Shown piece by piece: positions 1 to 7,319 of a stretch of DNA of 14,223 nt (the first letter of the stretch is position 1; each line of letters begins with the position of its first letter). Source of the stretch: Pseudomonadota bacterium (lineage in GTDB: Bacteria; Pseudomonadota; Gammaproteobacteria; Halothiobacillales; Halothiobacillaceae). A model generated the notes under the pieces. It saw only the letters and a list, made by a program, of their open reading frames with translations. It was not told where the DNA came from and ran no database searches. The stretch is taken from the NCBI GenBank assembly GCA_021795795.1, contig JAJYPA010000173.1:1-14223 (forward strand), read 5' to 3'. A program made the translations under genes and the position numbers.

Positions 1-1903
1 CGGCCAGGCGCATGGAGTGAATCCTCCAACGATCCCGGCCTATCTGGACGTGCTTCTCGGGCATCACGATTTCATCGCCGGAGTGGAGCCCTCCATCGAC
101 GGGGAGTTGATCGAGGTGGTCAGTGTCGCGGGTTATCCGGACCGCACGAATCCCGTGCTGCTGGAAGATTTGCACAGCCTGCCGTTCCCGCTGCGCTATA
201 CCACCCGCTTCATTCTCCAGGATCAGCAGGAGTCCAAGAAGCTGATCGGGAAGTATCGGGAGAAGTGGGCCAGCTCCAAATTCAGCCTGCGGGATTACCT
301 CTCGGCCGCCTTGGACCGGGGTCAGGTCCGGCACGACCGGGCTGATCCCTTCAAGCAGGCCATGGAACAGGAAACCGCGCTGGTCGACGGCGACGTGTCC
401 AGCGGTGCCGTGCGCCTGGGCTATTTCACATTCACCGTCGTGCTACGCGGGAAGGACGCCAAGACGCTGGAGGATCGGGTCCGGATCGTCATGAACCTGC
501 TCGACAATGCCAACTTCGTGGCCAAGCGGGAGACGGTCAATGTGGTGGAGGCCTTCCTGGGCAGCCTGCCTGGGCACACCTGGGAGAACGTGCGCCGCCC
601 GGTGCTGAACAGCATGAACTTCGCGGATGTTTCGCCCAAAACGGCGATCTGGGCGGGAGATCGGGAGTGCCCCAGTCCGCTCATGCGCACGGGGGATCAA
701 CCGGCACCGTGCCTGACTTTCGCCAAGACTTCGGGGTCCACGCCTTTCCGCTTCAATCTGCATGTCTCGGATTTGGGCCACGGCCTGGTCATGGGTCCGC
801 CGGGATCGGGTAAGTCCAGTCTGCTGGCCTTGCTCGCGGCCCAGTGGCTGCGCTATCGCAACGCGCGGGTCATCGCCTTCGATAAGGGGCGGTCCCTCTT
901 CGCGCTCACCGAGGCCGTGGGCGCTGCCGCGCCGGATCTGGCCCAGCACTACGACCTGGGTGGGGAGTACAGCAAGCTGTCCTTTGCTCCGCTGGAGCGG
1001 GTGGATAGCCAGGCCGAGAGGGTGTTTGCGGAAGAATGGCTGGAAAGCCTGGCCGTGCTCCAGGGGGTGACGGTGACCTCCGCTGAGCGGGCTGTCATCC
1101 ACCAGGCCATCGAGGGGTTGGCGCAGGAAGATGGCCGGTCGATTGCCGATGTGGTGAACCTGCTGCAGGATGCCCGCCTGAAACAGGCGGTGGGCGTGTA
1201 CCAGGGCACGGGCAAGTACGGGGACCTGCTGGATGCCCGGCACGACGGTCTGGATCTCTCCAGCCGGTTTCTGACCTTCGAGATGGACAGTCTGCCCCAA
1301 GGCGATACCGCCAGGGGCATCGTGGTGCCCATCCTGCTGTACCTTTTCCATCGCATCGAAACGATGTTGGACGGCAGCCCGACGCTGATCGTGCTGGACG
1401 AGGCCTGGACCCTGCTGGACAACCCGCTGTTCCTGGCAAAAATCCGGGAGTGGCTCAAGGTGCTGCGCAAGAAGAACGCGGCGGTCCTCTTCGCCACGCA
1501 GTCCCTGGCGGACCTGATCGGAAGTCCCTTGCTTCCGGTCTTGCAGGAGAGTTGCCTGACCAAGATTTTCCTGCCCAACCGGGAAGCCGGGTCGCATACC
1601 CTGCTCCCCATGTACACGGCCTTTGGTTTGCTGGACCGGCAGATCGAGATTTTGCAGAGCGCCACACCCAAGCAGGACTACTACGTGAGCAGCCCCAACG
1701 GGCAGCGTCTGGTGTCTTTTGCCCTGGGTCCGGTGACCCTGGCGTTCTGTGCCGTATCGGACCCCCGCGAGGTGAAGCGGGTGGCGGAATTGCGGGACCA
1801 GTACGGGCGCAGCTGGCCTATGGTCTGGTTGCGGGAGCGTCTCCCCGTTCCGGTCCAGGGAAGCTGGATCGGTCTTCTGGAGCGTCTGTATCCGGCTTTC
1901 TGA
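1..1903 (+). CDS. trbE: TrbE/VirB4-family conjugation ATPase, 5' end outside window
   Basis: Cytoplasmic AAA+-like ATPase that powers pilus assembly and substrate transfer in the type IV secretion system. The reading frame is open from the first base, so the gene starts upstream; the GTG at 17 is internal. The Walker A motif GPPGSGKS lies at 794-817 and Walker B, LIVLDEAW, at 1385-1408. After it come the VirB4-typical segments FATQSLADL and KIFLPN, and near the C-terminus YYVSSPNGQRLVSFALGP, as in TrbE proteins. About 630 residues are visible; the family is usually about 800-850, so roughly a quarter is missing. It is the first gene of the visible trb cluster, and the order E-J-L-F-G-I supports Trb rather than Vir naming. 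Family assignment is firm; the choice of TrbE over generic VirB4 is inferred from context. Confidence 0.95.
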   Translation, partial: GQAHGVNPPTIPAYLDVLLGHHDFIAGVEPSIDGELIEVVSVAGYPDRTNPVLLEDLHSLPFPLRYTTRFILQDQQESKKLIGKYREKWASSKFSLRDYLSAALDRGQVRHDRADPFKQAMEQETALVDGDVSSGAVRLGYFTFTVVLRGKDAKTLEDRVRIVMNLLDNANFVAKRETVNVVEAFLGSLPGHTWENVRRPVLNSMNFADVSPKTAIWAGDRECPSPLMRTGDQPAPCLTFAKTSGSTPFRFNLHVSDLGHGLVMGPPGSGKSSLLALLAAQWLRYRNARVIAFDKGRSLFALTEAVGAAAPDLAQHYDLGGEYSKLSFAPLERVDSQAERVFAEEWLESLAVLQGVTVTSAERAVIHQAIEGLAQEDGRSIADVVNLLQDARLKQAVGVYQGTGKYGDLLDARHDGLDLSSRFLTFEMDSLPQGDTARGIVVPILLYLFHRIETMLDGSPTLIVLDEAWTLLDNPLFLAKIREWLKVLRKKNAAVLFATQSLADLIGSPLLPVLQESCLTKIFLPNREAGSHTLLPMYTAFGLLDRQIEILQSATPKQDYYVSSPNGQRLVSFALGPVTLAFCAVSDPREVKRVAELRDQYGRSWPMVWLRERLPVPVQGSWIGLLERLYPAF

Positions 1904-1907
1904 GGCC

Positions 1908-1930
1908 GACGAGACAATCCGTGCTTATAG
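1908..1930 (+). promoter_or_regulatory. Repeated upstream element, copy 1 (GACGAGACAATCCGTGC)
   Basis: The 17-base sequence GACGAGACAATCCGTGC at 1908-1924, followed by TTATAGGG, starts four bases after the trbE stop and 68 bases before the GTG of the lipoprotein gene. Close copies stand at 6727-6743 (16 of 17 identical) and 13792-13808 (15 of 17), each after a stop codon and before a new gene. It is not a palindrome, and I see no standard -35/-10 pair with proper spacing. It may be an operator, an unusual promoter or a conserved leader. Confidence 0.5.
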
Positions 1931-1975
1931 GGAGGGGCCGGAGCATCTGGTTCGATCTGCAGAAGGAGAAAAGTC

Positions 1976-2302
1976 GTGAAAGCAACGTATATCGCCGCGG
2001 TAGCCGCATTGTCGGTTCTGGGATTGGCCGGGTGTGGGCATGAGCACAAGAAGCCGGTACCAGCAGACCAGACAGCGGTTTGCAAGCCGGAGCCCTACGA
2101 CATGGCGAGCCAATACCACTCCACGGACTATTACGAGCATCACCCCCATCAGCGGGAGAAGCTGATACAGGAGTGTAACCACGCGCCGTGCATCGCGGAT
2201 GGATCCTCCCCGAACTGTACCAATGCGGACCAGGCACAGCAGGATATCGAGTACCAATCCAGCCCGGACACCCTGAGCACCCTGTCCAAGGCGCTGAATT
2301 GA
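1976..2302 (+). CDS. EexN-like entry-exclusion lipoprotein
   Basis: Small lipoprotein of 108 residues. A short basic start and hydrophobic stretch end in a lipobox, LAGC, with the acylated cysteine at residue 20. The mature part holds DYYEHHPHQREKLIQEC and SPNCTNADQA. This pattern (YY..HP..R..L..EC, then PNC.NA) fits the EexN family of entry-exclusion lipoproteins, which keep a donor carrying the same element from acting as a recipient. The four mature cysteines besides C20 could form disulfides. The GTG start is chosen because AAGGAG at 1963-1968 sits seven bases upstream and the signal peptide follows directly. Its place after trbE, where Ti-type clusters carry the exclusion gene trbK near trbJ, agrees with the role. 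The family call rests on motif recognition; function is inferred. Confidence 0.75.
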   Translation: MKATYIAAVAALSVLGLAGCGHEHKKPVPADQTAVCKPEPYDMASQYHSTDYYEHHPHQREKLIQECNHAPCIADGSSPNCTNADQAQQDIEYQSSPDTLSTLSKALN

Positions 2303-2338
2303 CGGATCAGAGAGTGGCAACATAAGAGGGGACGAAAG

Positions 2339-2785
2339 ATGACCTCAACGGCACCGATGGACTTGAATACCCTTTGTCAGAAATATGATCTCCCGCCCAT
2401 GGAGTTCAGCCGGAAGCTCAAGCCTGGGGACGGCGCCTACGATCGGTTGACGGGCAAGATTCAGATTTCGCAGTCGCTGCTGTATGCGACCGAGCCGGAA
2501 CTGTTGCGCGTGGCCTTCCATGAAGCCGGGCACTATCATACACGGTCTTTCCGGCGGGATGTGTTGCCGCTGTATTGCGCGGCTGGCTTCGCCGTGCTTC
2601 TGGTGCTCTGCGTGGCCTTTTCGCAGGCACGCGATCTCATTCCTGGTTGGCTTCCGCTTTTCGGACTGTTCGGATCGATCCTGGCTTTCGAGACTGGGCG
2701 GCGGCATTGGGAGAACGCCGCGAACCGGTGGGCCCGGGAGCATTGGCCGAAAGCGCTATCCGATCAGGGTCTGTGGTACTTTTGA
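2339..2785 (+). CDS. Small membrane protein with HEAGH zinc-metalloprotease-like motif
   Basis: 148 residues, starting at ATG 2339 behind GAGGGG at 2325-2330. The N-terminal part is soluble. Residues 61-65 read HEAGH, the HExxH zinc-peptidase signature. Two hydrophobic segments follow at about residues 76-94 and 100-117. After them, WENAANRWA (glutamate 125) resembles the second zinc-binding helix of M48-like gluzincins, where a glutamate completes the site. The protein is much shorter than M48 peptidases, so it is at most a minimal member. The next gene is a clear paralogue with the metal site lost. Position within the trb cluster suggests a role at the membrane during conjugation or exclusion, for instance processing of an envelope protein. 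I do not recognise a named family; catalytic activity is inferred only from the motif. Confidence 0.75.
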   Translation: MTSTAPMDLNTLCQKYDLPPMEFSRKLKPGDGAYDRLTGKIQISQSLLYATEPELLRVAFHEAGHYHTRSFRRDVLPLYCAAGFAVLLVLCVAFSQARDLIPGWLPLFGLFGSILAFETGRRHWENAANRWAREHWPKALSDQGLWYF

Positions 2786-2804
2786 TGGTTGGCTGGGTAC
2801 CGGT

Positions 2805-3305
2805 ATGCCAGCATTAAAAAAGCGAGCAAAGGGACGATCCGAACAGAATCTGGAAGCGATTAGCAGGAGATATGGACTCCCGGTAATAGAGTACCGCAAG
2901 GATCTCGGACCCGGTTGCTACCGGTTTAGCCGGGCATTCGGTACGATTTATCTGTCGGAGTCTTTTCGGCACGCCAACAGGGCAGAGATACTTCGTGTTG
3001 CCTTCTATGGAGCCGGACGCTACCAGGCCCGGTCATTTCGTTACGATGGCTTGCCGGAACTCTTGGGCTTGATGACTTCCATACTGCTGATCGTGTCAGT
3101 GGTGTCGCCACATGCCCGGGCCACGTGGCCCATTTCAATCCAGTTGGTGCTCTGGTTATGCGGTCTCTTTTCGTCGGCCTATGTGCTGAAGATTCGCCCT
3201 GCTCTGGTTAGCAGGGCGGCAAACCGTTGGGCCCTGGAGCATTGGCCAAGCGATCTGACGGAGCAAGGCTATCCGTACACTCCGGTATCCGACCGCTGTC
3301 CCTGA
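2805..3305 (+). CDS. Paralogue of the preceding HEAGH protein with the metal site lost
   Basis: 166 residues from ATG 2805, 19 bases after the previous stop, with a weak ribosome site. It aligns along its whole length with the gene before it. Both share LP-x(2)-EY/F near residue 26-30, LRVAF before the motif, ARSFR or TRSFR after it, two hydrophobic segments (about residues 86-101 and 109-127), and AANRWA.EHWP near the end. Where the neighbour has HEAGH this protein has YGAGR (residues 68-72), and the glutamate of WENAANRWA is serine 136. All four presumed metal-site residues are therefore gone while the fold-determining flanks remain. It looks like a pseudoenzyme or regulatory partner made by tandem duplication. 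Function unknown. Confidence 0.75.
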   Translation: MPALKKRAKGRSEQNLEAISRRYGLPVIEYRKDLGPGCYRFSRAFGTIYLSESFRHANRAEILRVAFYGAGRYQARSFRYDGLPELLGLMTSILLIVSVVSPHARATWPISIQLVLWLCGLFSSAYVLKIRPALVSRAANRWALEHWPSDLTEQGYPYTPVSDRCP

Positions 3306-3314
3306 TCTTGGGGC

Positions 3315-3344
3315 CTACCTATCCCCGTTTTGCCCCGCTATACC
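3315..3344 (+). promoter_or_regulatory. Bipartite promoter-like element, copy 1
   Basis: CTACCTATCCCC at 3315-3326 and GCTATACC at 3337-3344 recur with identical spacing at 10351-10380; 26 of 30 positions agree and all four differences lie between the two blocks. If TACCTA and TATACC are read as -35 and -10 hexamers, the gap is exactly 17 bases. Neither hexamer is a good sigma-70 match, so a shared activator or alternative sigma factor is possible. The element ends 33 bases before the ATG of the 337-residue secreted protein. Confidence 0.5.
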
Positions 3345-3377
3345 CGGAGGGAATCGTCTTCTCTCTGGGGGTTACTC

Positions 3378-4391
3378 ATGCGAAAAAGCCGTCTTGCAAC
3401 CGCGCTCCTGGCCGTTCTGGCCGTGCTGTCCACACCGGTGTCCGCCTTGGCCGATCCGTTGTCCGCCATGCAGGCAGACAGCAGGGCGCTCGGCGCCATG
3501 GCGCAGACCTGGACGGAGGTACAGTCCGCCGCGCAGTCGTATGGGCAACTCGCGCCCTACGCCGCCGCCACCTGGGCCGGACCCGGCCCGGTGGTCACCA
3601 ATCCCATGGGCTTTCGTGAGCAATGCCACAACACCCGATGGGATCAGGTCACCCAATATCTGGTGACCGGTGCGCTTAACATCGGTGGCGATGGGGAAGC
3701 AGAGGCTTACGCCATACAAGCCATCGCTACGGACTTTCCGCAGCAGTTGTCGGATTACCTGGTGCAGCTTGTGCAGTCCGGCAGCCCCCGGGAAGCGGCG
3801 CTGGCGAACCAGATCATGGCCCAGAAAGGGCCTCTGTTGGCGTCACTGAACGATCTGTCCACGCTGCTGAATACCACGGCAACGCAACTGAGCAACGCCA
3901 TCGGTCCCAACAGCAGTTTGCAGCCTCTGCCCATTACGCAGTGGGAGGCTGGGATTGGAGACGCTCCGAATCTGGCCCAGGCGCAGTATGTGGCCGGGCC
4001 AAACGATGGAGCGCCTATCGGCTGGTTTGATGGCATAGCCCCGGATTCCCGGCTCGCCCGCCTCATGGAAATCTGTCCTACGGGCACGGGCAGTTTGCCG
4101 ACCCTGCCGCTGAAAGCGCCAATCATGCAGGCGGTGCAACAAGCCATAAGCGACGAGCCGTTCCTGGCCCAGGTGGCGCAACCCCTGGAAAACGGAAGCA
4201 CGTGGTCTGCCCCCAGTCCGTATGGTTTCGGCGGCGGGACCGCCAACCCGGTCCGGGAAGGTCTCGTGGCTGCTCTGGCGACGGACGAGACCGGTATCGC
4301 CGGCTACATGGCCCCGATCACCGCGCCCCTGGAACAGTATGACCAGGAGGTCCAGCAGATCATGCAGATCATCCAGGCCAACGGGAATTGA
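3378..4391 (+). CDS. Secreted protein of the T4SS cluster, unknown family
   Basis: 337 residues from ATG 3378, the start that places a signal peptide (RKSRLATALLAVLAVL, then SALAD, likely cut after ALA) at the N-terminus; a GGGGG run six bases upstream is a modest ribosome site. The mature protein is rich in Gln, Ala and Ser and mostly helical in look, with only two mature cysteines (REQCHN and MEICPT), which could pair in the periplasm. The C-terminus, PLEQYDQEVQQIMQIIQ, looks like a short amphipathic helix. It lies directly before trbJ, and the two stop/start regions are 14 bases apart, so co-translation is likely. A periplasmic accessory or a distant second VirB5/TrbJ-like pilus-tip protein are both possible. 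I do not recognise a family. Confidence 0.8.
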   Translation: MRKSRLATALLAVLAVLSTPVSALADPLSAMQADSRALGAMAQTWTEVQSAAQSYGQLAPYAAATWAGPGPVVTNPMGFREQCHNTRWDQVTQYLVTGALNIGGDGEAEAYAIQAIATDFPQQLSDYLVQLVQSGSPREAALANQIMAQKGPLLASLNDLSTLLNTTATQLSNAIGPNSSLQPLPITQWEAGIGDAPNLAQAQYVAGPNDGAPIGWFDGIAPDSRLARLMEICPTGTGSLPTLPLKAPIMQAVQQAISDEPFLAQVAQPLENGSTWSAPSPYGFGGGTANPVREGLVAALATDETGIAGYMAPITAPLEQYDQEVQQIMQIIQANGN

Positions 4392-4405
4392 AGAAGGAGG
4401 ATCCC

Positions 4406-5179
4406 GTGAAAAAGATACAGATTCGCAGTGCCCTTTTGATGCTGGTGGCGACCATCGCGCCGGTTCCCGCGCTCGCTGGTGGTGCGATGACGGGCGGCGC
4501 AACCCTGCCCGAACAGATCGTGCAGGAAGCTACGGCCATTCAGGCCAAGATCTCTGGTGCCGAGCGTCTGGTGGAGCAGATCCAGCAGTACGAAAACATG
4601 GTTCAGAACATGGTTACCCTGCCGCAGAGCCTGGTGAACCAGATTCTGCAGCCCATCGACCAACTCTACGGCATGGCCGCGCAGGCCCAGCAGCTGGGCA
4701 CCAATGCCATGAACATCGCCAACCAGTTTCAGAACATCAATGCGAGTTTCAATCCGCAGCTCACGGACGAATATACCCAAAAATACGAGAGCATCACGAC
4801 CGGGCTCAACAACGCGCTGAATACGGCGATCCAGGCCGCGAACCTGAACCCGGATGCCTTTGCCACCCAGGCGCAGGCGGAGCAGGCCATCAGCCAGGCC
4901 CTGCAGAACCCGCAAAGCCGCAATGCCCTGCTGCAGGGAGCCGTGGAAGCCGGGCAGGCCACTGTATCGGCCCTGACCCAGATGCAGCAGACTGCCAATA
5001 CGGAGGCTGCGGCCGAGATGGAATGGCGGAAGAACCAGTTGGCCTATCAGACCAGCCAGGTTGCGGCCAATCAGGAGGCCACTCAGGCATTGTATGGCAA
5101 CGGCGCCAACCCGCAGCCCGCGGTGAGTGCTGCGGGCGGCACACTGAACACCCTGACCCAGGCGCTGGGAGGGAACTGA
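4406..5179 (+). CDS. trbJ: TrbJ, VirB5-like T4SS pilus-associated protein
   Basis: 257 residues. The GTG at 4406 is preferred because AAGGAGG at 4394-4400 lies five bases upstream and it gives a clean signal peptide (KKIQIRSALLMLVATIAP, VPALAG, cut after ALA). An in-frame TTG at 4388 would lie upstream of that ribosome site. The mature protein is a long helical, glutamine-rich chain: TLPEQIVQEATAIQ, LVEQIQQYENMVQNM, then YGMAAQAQQLG, the arrangement typical of P-type TrbJ. VirB5/TrbJ proteins act in the periplasm and at the pilus tip in mating-pair formation. The stop codon is one base from the trbL ATG, so the two are coupled. Family confidence is high. Confidence 0.9.
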   Translation: MKKIQIRSALLMLVATIAPVPALAGGAMTGGATLPEQIVQEATAIQAKISGAERLVEQIQQYENMVQNMVTLPQSLVNQILQPIDQLYGMAAQAQQLGTNAMNIANQFQNINASFNPQLTDEYTQKYESITTGLNNALNTAIQAANLNPDAFATQAQAEQAISQALQNPQSRNALLQGAVEAGQATVSALTQMQQTANTEAAAEMEWRKNQLAYQTSQVAANQEATQALYGNGANPQPAVSAAGGTLNTLTQALGGN

Positions 5180-5180
5180 G

Positions 5181-6722
5181 ATGCACAGACGACCTCCGCC
5201 CCTGGCGGGGCACAAAGCCCTCGTGCCCTGGGTGGTGCTGGCGCTGCTTCTCCTCGCCGCGCCGGACGCCTTTGCGGGCACGTCTGGGGCCAGCGGCATT
5301 ACCAATACGTTTATCAACGCAACAACGGGGTGGTACAGTTCTCTGAAAAGCATTGCCGAGGGGATCTTTTATGTCCTCTTCGGGGTGGATTTTGCCTATC
5401 TCGTGGCGCAGTGGCTCATTGGTGGCAAGGATGTGCACGAGGTGTTCACGTCCTTCATCAAGAAGCTCATCACCATCGGTGTGTTTTTTACCATCCTGCT
5501 CAACGGGCATGAGCTGATTGGCTGGGTTATCGATGGATTCCGGGCATCCGGTGTCGCCGCCGCCGGGCAGCCGCATACGGGCCTCAGCTGGATCCTCGAT
5601 ACCGGCGGTAAGATTTTTGCGGCTTGTGTTCAGGGTCCGGTGCAGAGCGGTACGGGTGGAGCCGTCAAGTATGTCTGGGATCTGGTATCCTCCGGCGGAA
5701 AGACCCTGATCTCCACTATCCTGGGCGCTTTTGTCGGGATGGTCGTCGGGATCATCGCCATTCTGGCCCTGATCTATCTGGCCCTGGAGTATCTGGCCAT
5801 CCAGTTGGAGGCCGCGCTGGTCGCGTCCGTGGGCATCATCATGATGGGCTTTGCGGGCAGCCGCTGGACCGTGCAGCACGCGGAAGGGTATCTCAAGTAC
5901 GCGCTGTCCGTGGGCATCCGGCTCATGGTCCTCGTGATCTGGATTGCCTTCATCGAAAACCATTCGTCCTCCATCGTCACCAACCTGCTGAACGGCGTGA
6001 AACAGTCTGGCGGGACCAATATCGGGACTACGCTTTCCGCTTACGCCAACGTGCTCATCTTTGTGCTGCTGATCGCATGGATGGCGAAGAAGCTGCCCGG
6101 CATCGCGGCCAGCGTCATGACAGGCGGATCTTCGCTGTCCGGTGGCGAGTTGATCTCCAGCGGAGTGGCGGCCGCCGCTCTGGGTGCCGCGGCTCTGGCT
6201 ACGGGCGGTGTCGCATTGGGCGCGGCCGGAGCGGGCGCGGGCACGGGGGTTTTGACGGGCGCGGAAGCCGCAGCCGCTGGCATGGGCGAAGCCGGTGCAC
6301 TATCCGGTGCCGCGGGGGCTGGTGGAACGGCCCTGGGCGCCGGTGAGGCAGGCTCGCTATCCGGAGCGGCGGATGCCGGTATGGCGAACGCCGTGCAGGC
6401 CCCGCAGATACCGGAACCGTCCGGACTACCCGAGAACACGGTGCCGCCACCCAAACTGGATTCCCTGCAGAACGCGGGTTCTTCCGGTGCGGTGGATACC
6501 GAGCGAGCCGCTCCCGCTGAGGGGCAGCGTGGCACCTCCGGCGGGGGGCAGGGGGGGCAGTCTGGAGGGCAGGACAAGCCTATGTCGTTGGCGGACAGGT
6601 TTGCTAAAAACCGTGCTTGGGTTCTCAATGCCCACAAGGACATTGAATCCATGCTGTCCCCCGGCGTGGCGGATATGAGCGGTGTCCAGGCGAACGGGTT
6701 TGGCCTGAAGCACAGCGAGTAG
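5181..6722 (+). CDS. trbL: TrbL/VirB6-like inner-membrane T4SS channel protein
   Basis: 513 residues from ATG 5181, with GGGAGGG at 5167-5173 upstream. A cleavable-looking hydrophobic start (VPWVVLALLLLAAP, DAFAG) is followed by about six membrane segments, near residues 53-77, 88-105, 178-203, 210-228, 237-258 and 286-304. Motifs such as FGVDFAYLVAQWLIGG, ALEYLAIQLEAALVAS and GFAGSRWT.QHAEGYLKYA are characteristic of P-type TrbL. VirB6/TrbL forms part of the inner-membrane path for DNA. The tail from about residue 310 is Gly/Ala-rich with internal repeats, then a charged end (ADRFAKNRAWVLNAHKDIES), as in many TrbL proteins with long cytoplasmic tails. Confidence 0.93.
   Translation: MHRRPPPLAGHKALVPWVVLALLLLAAPDAFAGTSGASGITNTFINATTGWYSSLKSIAEGIFYVLFGVDFAYLVAQWLIGGKDVHEVFTSFIKKLITIGVFFTILLNGHELIGWVIDGFRASGVAAAGQPHTGLSWILDTGGKIFAACVQGPVQSGTGGAVKYVWDLVSSGGKTLISTILGAFVGMVVGIIAILALIYLALEYLAIQLEAALVASVGIIMMGFAGSRWTVQHAEGYLKYALSVGIRLMVLVIWIAFIENHSSSIVTNLLNGVKQSGGTNIGTTLSAYANVLIFVLLIAWMAKKLPGIAASVMTGGSSLSGGELISSGVAAAALGAAALATGGVALGAAGAGAGTGVLTGAEAAAAGMGEAGALSGAAGAGGTALGAGEAGSLSGAADAGMANAVQAPQIPEPSGLPENTVPPPKLDSLQNAGSSGAVDTERAAPAEGQRGTSGGGQGGQSGGQDKPMSLADRFAKNRAWVLNAHKDIESMLSPGVADMSGVQANGFGLKHSE
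6288..6371 (+). repeat. Two-copy in-frame repeat in the TrbL tail
   Basis: Within the Gly/Ala-rich TrbL tail, bases 6288-6314 encode EAGALSGAA and bases 6345-6371 encode EAGSLSGAA. The repeat is part of a low-complexity region and probably reflects slippage or duplication in a flexible linker. Confidence 0.7.
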
Positions 6723-6726
6723 CGGC

Positions 6727-6749
6727 GACGAGACAATCTGTGCTATGAG
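6727..6749 (+). promoter_or_regulatory. Repeated upstream element, copy 2 (GACGAGACAATCTGTGC)
   Basis: GACGAGACAATCTGTGC at 6727-6743, then TATGAG. It starts four bases after the trbL stop codon and 66 bases before the GTG of the next gene, almost the same geometry as copy 1 (four bases after trbE, 68 bases before the lipoprotein GTG). It differs from copy 1 at one base of 17. Conservation outside coding sequence with fixed spacing suggests a regulatory role. Confidence 0.5.
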
Positions 6750-6792
6750 TGAGCAGCACTCGGTCGGCTGTGAAGTTGGAGGGGAGGTTGCC

Positions 6793-7044
6793 GTGAAACT
6801 GAAAATCTTTCTGTTCTGGATTCTGGTGATGGCCTTATCGCCCTTCATCCTGGAAATCCCGGTCGTCGGTTTCTGGATCGTTCTGGTTACGGTGGCTGGC
6901 CCTATAGCGTTGGGCGTGGCTTATCTTACGTTTGCTGGAGGGTTCGATGGTGGGCCAACGATCACCAAATCCGATCTGGACGCTGCCCGCCGCGCGGGTT
7001 ACCAGTCCGGCTACCACGATGGGCGAAACCGAGACTCCTACTAA
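6793..7044 (+). CDS. Small two-helix membrane protein, unknown function
   Basis: 83 residues from GTG 6793, chosen because GGAGGGGAGG at 6778-6787 lies just upstream and because the protein then begins with a basic residue and a membrane helix (KLKIFLFWILVMALSPFIL). A second hydrophobic segment follows (VVGFWIVLVTVAGPIALGVAYL). The C-terminal part is soluble, with DLDAARRAGYQSGYHDGRN. An in-frame ATG at 6745 would add 16 residues that look non-membrane and would overlap the repeated upstream element, so it is less likely. It is the last gene of the left-hand T4SS block and is followed by a terminator-like hairpin. It may be a mating-pair or exclusion accessory; I recognise no family. Confidence 0.65.
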   Translation: MKLKIFLFWILVMALSPFILEIPVVGFWIVLVTVAGPIALGVAYLTFAGGFDGGPTITKSDLDAARRAGYQSGYHDGRNRDSY

Positions 7045-7083
7045 TAGACAGTCGGCGGGATCGTTCTTTCCGCAGTGCATAAC

Positions 7084-7109
7084 GCCTCGCCAACGTGCGG
7101 GGCTTTCTG
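7084..7109 (+). terminator. Likely intrinsic terminator of the left T4SS block
   Basis: GCCTCGC (7084-7090), a six-base loop CAACGT, then GCGGGGC (7097-7103), with all seven positions pairable if one G-U pair is allowed, followed by TTTCT. It lies 40 bases after the stop of the 83-residue gene, where the + strand transcription unit meets the convergent cargo operon. The U-run is short, so efficiency is uncertain. Confidence 0.5.
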
Positions 7110-7178
7110 CAGGTAATAATGTTTGTTTGCGGATCTGATGCAACTCGTTGATTATCATCATACCTGAACCGGGTCAAA

Positions 7179-7319
7179 TTAAGATTGCTCATGCACTTTG
7201 GCTGGAAGAGAGAAAATCAGCTCCCCAGTGACTTCTGGATCATTTCTAGGATCGGTCGGCTCAGTCTCGGCTTTTTGTGCGGTCCAGCGGAATGATCGGT
7301 TATGCTGGAGCGGCAACAT
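7179..7319 (-). CDS. Possible small ORF overlapping the end of the second NTase gene
   Basis: Starting at an ATG (first base 7319) inside the 3' end of the upstream NTase gene, 46 codons run to TAA at 7179-7181. The product is MLPLQHNRSFRWTAQK followed by a rather acidic stretch ending in LPAKVHEQS. The ribosome site is weak (GAAG at a long distance). It could be a genuine translationally coupled small gene, a displaced C-terminus of the NTase after a frameshift, or chance. No family is recognised. Confidence 0.25.
   Translation of the reverse strand: MLPLQHNRSFRWTAQKAETEPTDPRNDPEVTGELIFSLPAKVHEQS

Noticed and set aside
443..1597. Long - strand reading frame opposite trbE.
   Set aside because: It mirrors the codon bias of trbE on the other strand; the product has no recognisable motif and the trbE assignment is certain.
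2299..2326. TTGACG with CATAAG 16 bases later, resembling a sigma-70 promoter before the HEAGH gene.
   Set aside because: Transcription would begin about six bases before the ATG and would cut off the ribosome site, so it could not serve that gene; likely chance overlap with a stop codon.
4282..4295. GACGAGACC inside the 337-residue protein gene, like the 17-base repeated element.
   Set aside because: Only the first nine bases match, it is within coding sequence, and no gene start follows at the expected distance.
7045..7219. Remains of a transposase or integrase at the left border of the cargo.
   Set aside because: Frames on both strands were read; apart from the terminator-like hairpin and the start of the small ORF region, none gave recognisable recombinase motifs.
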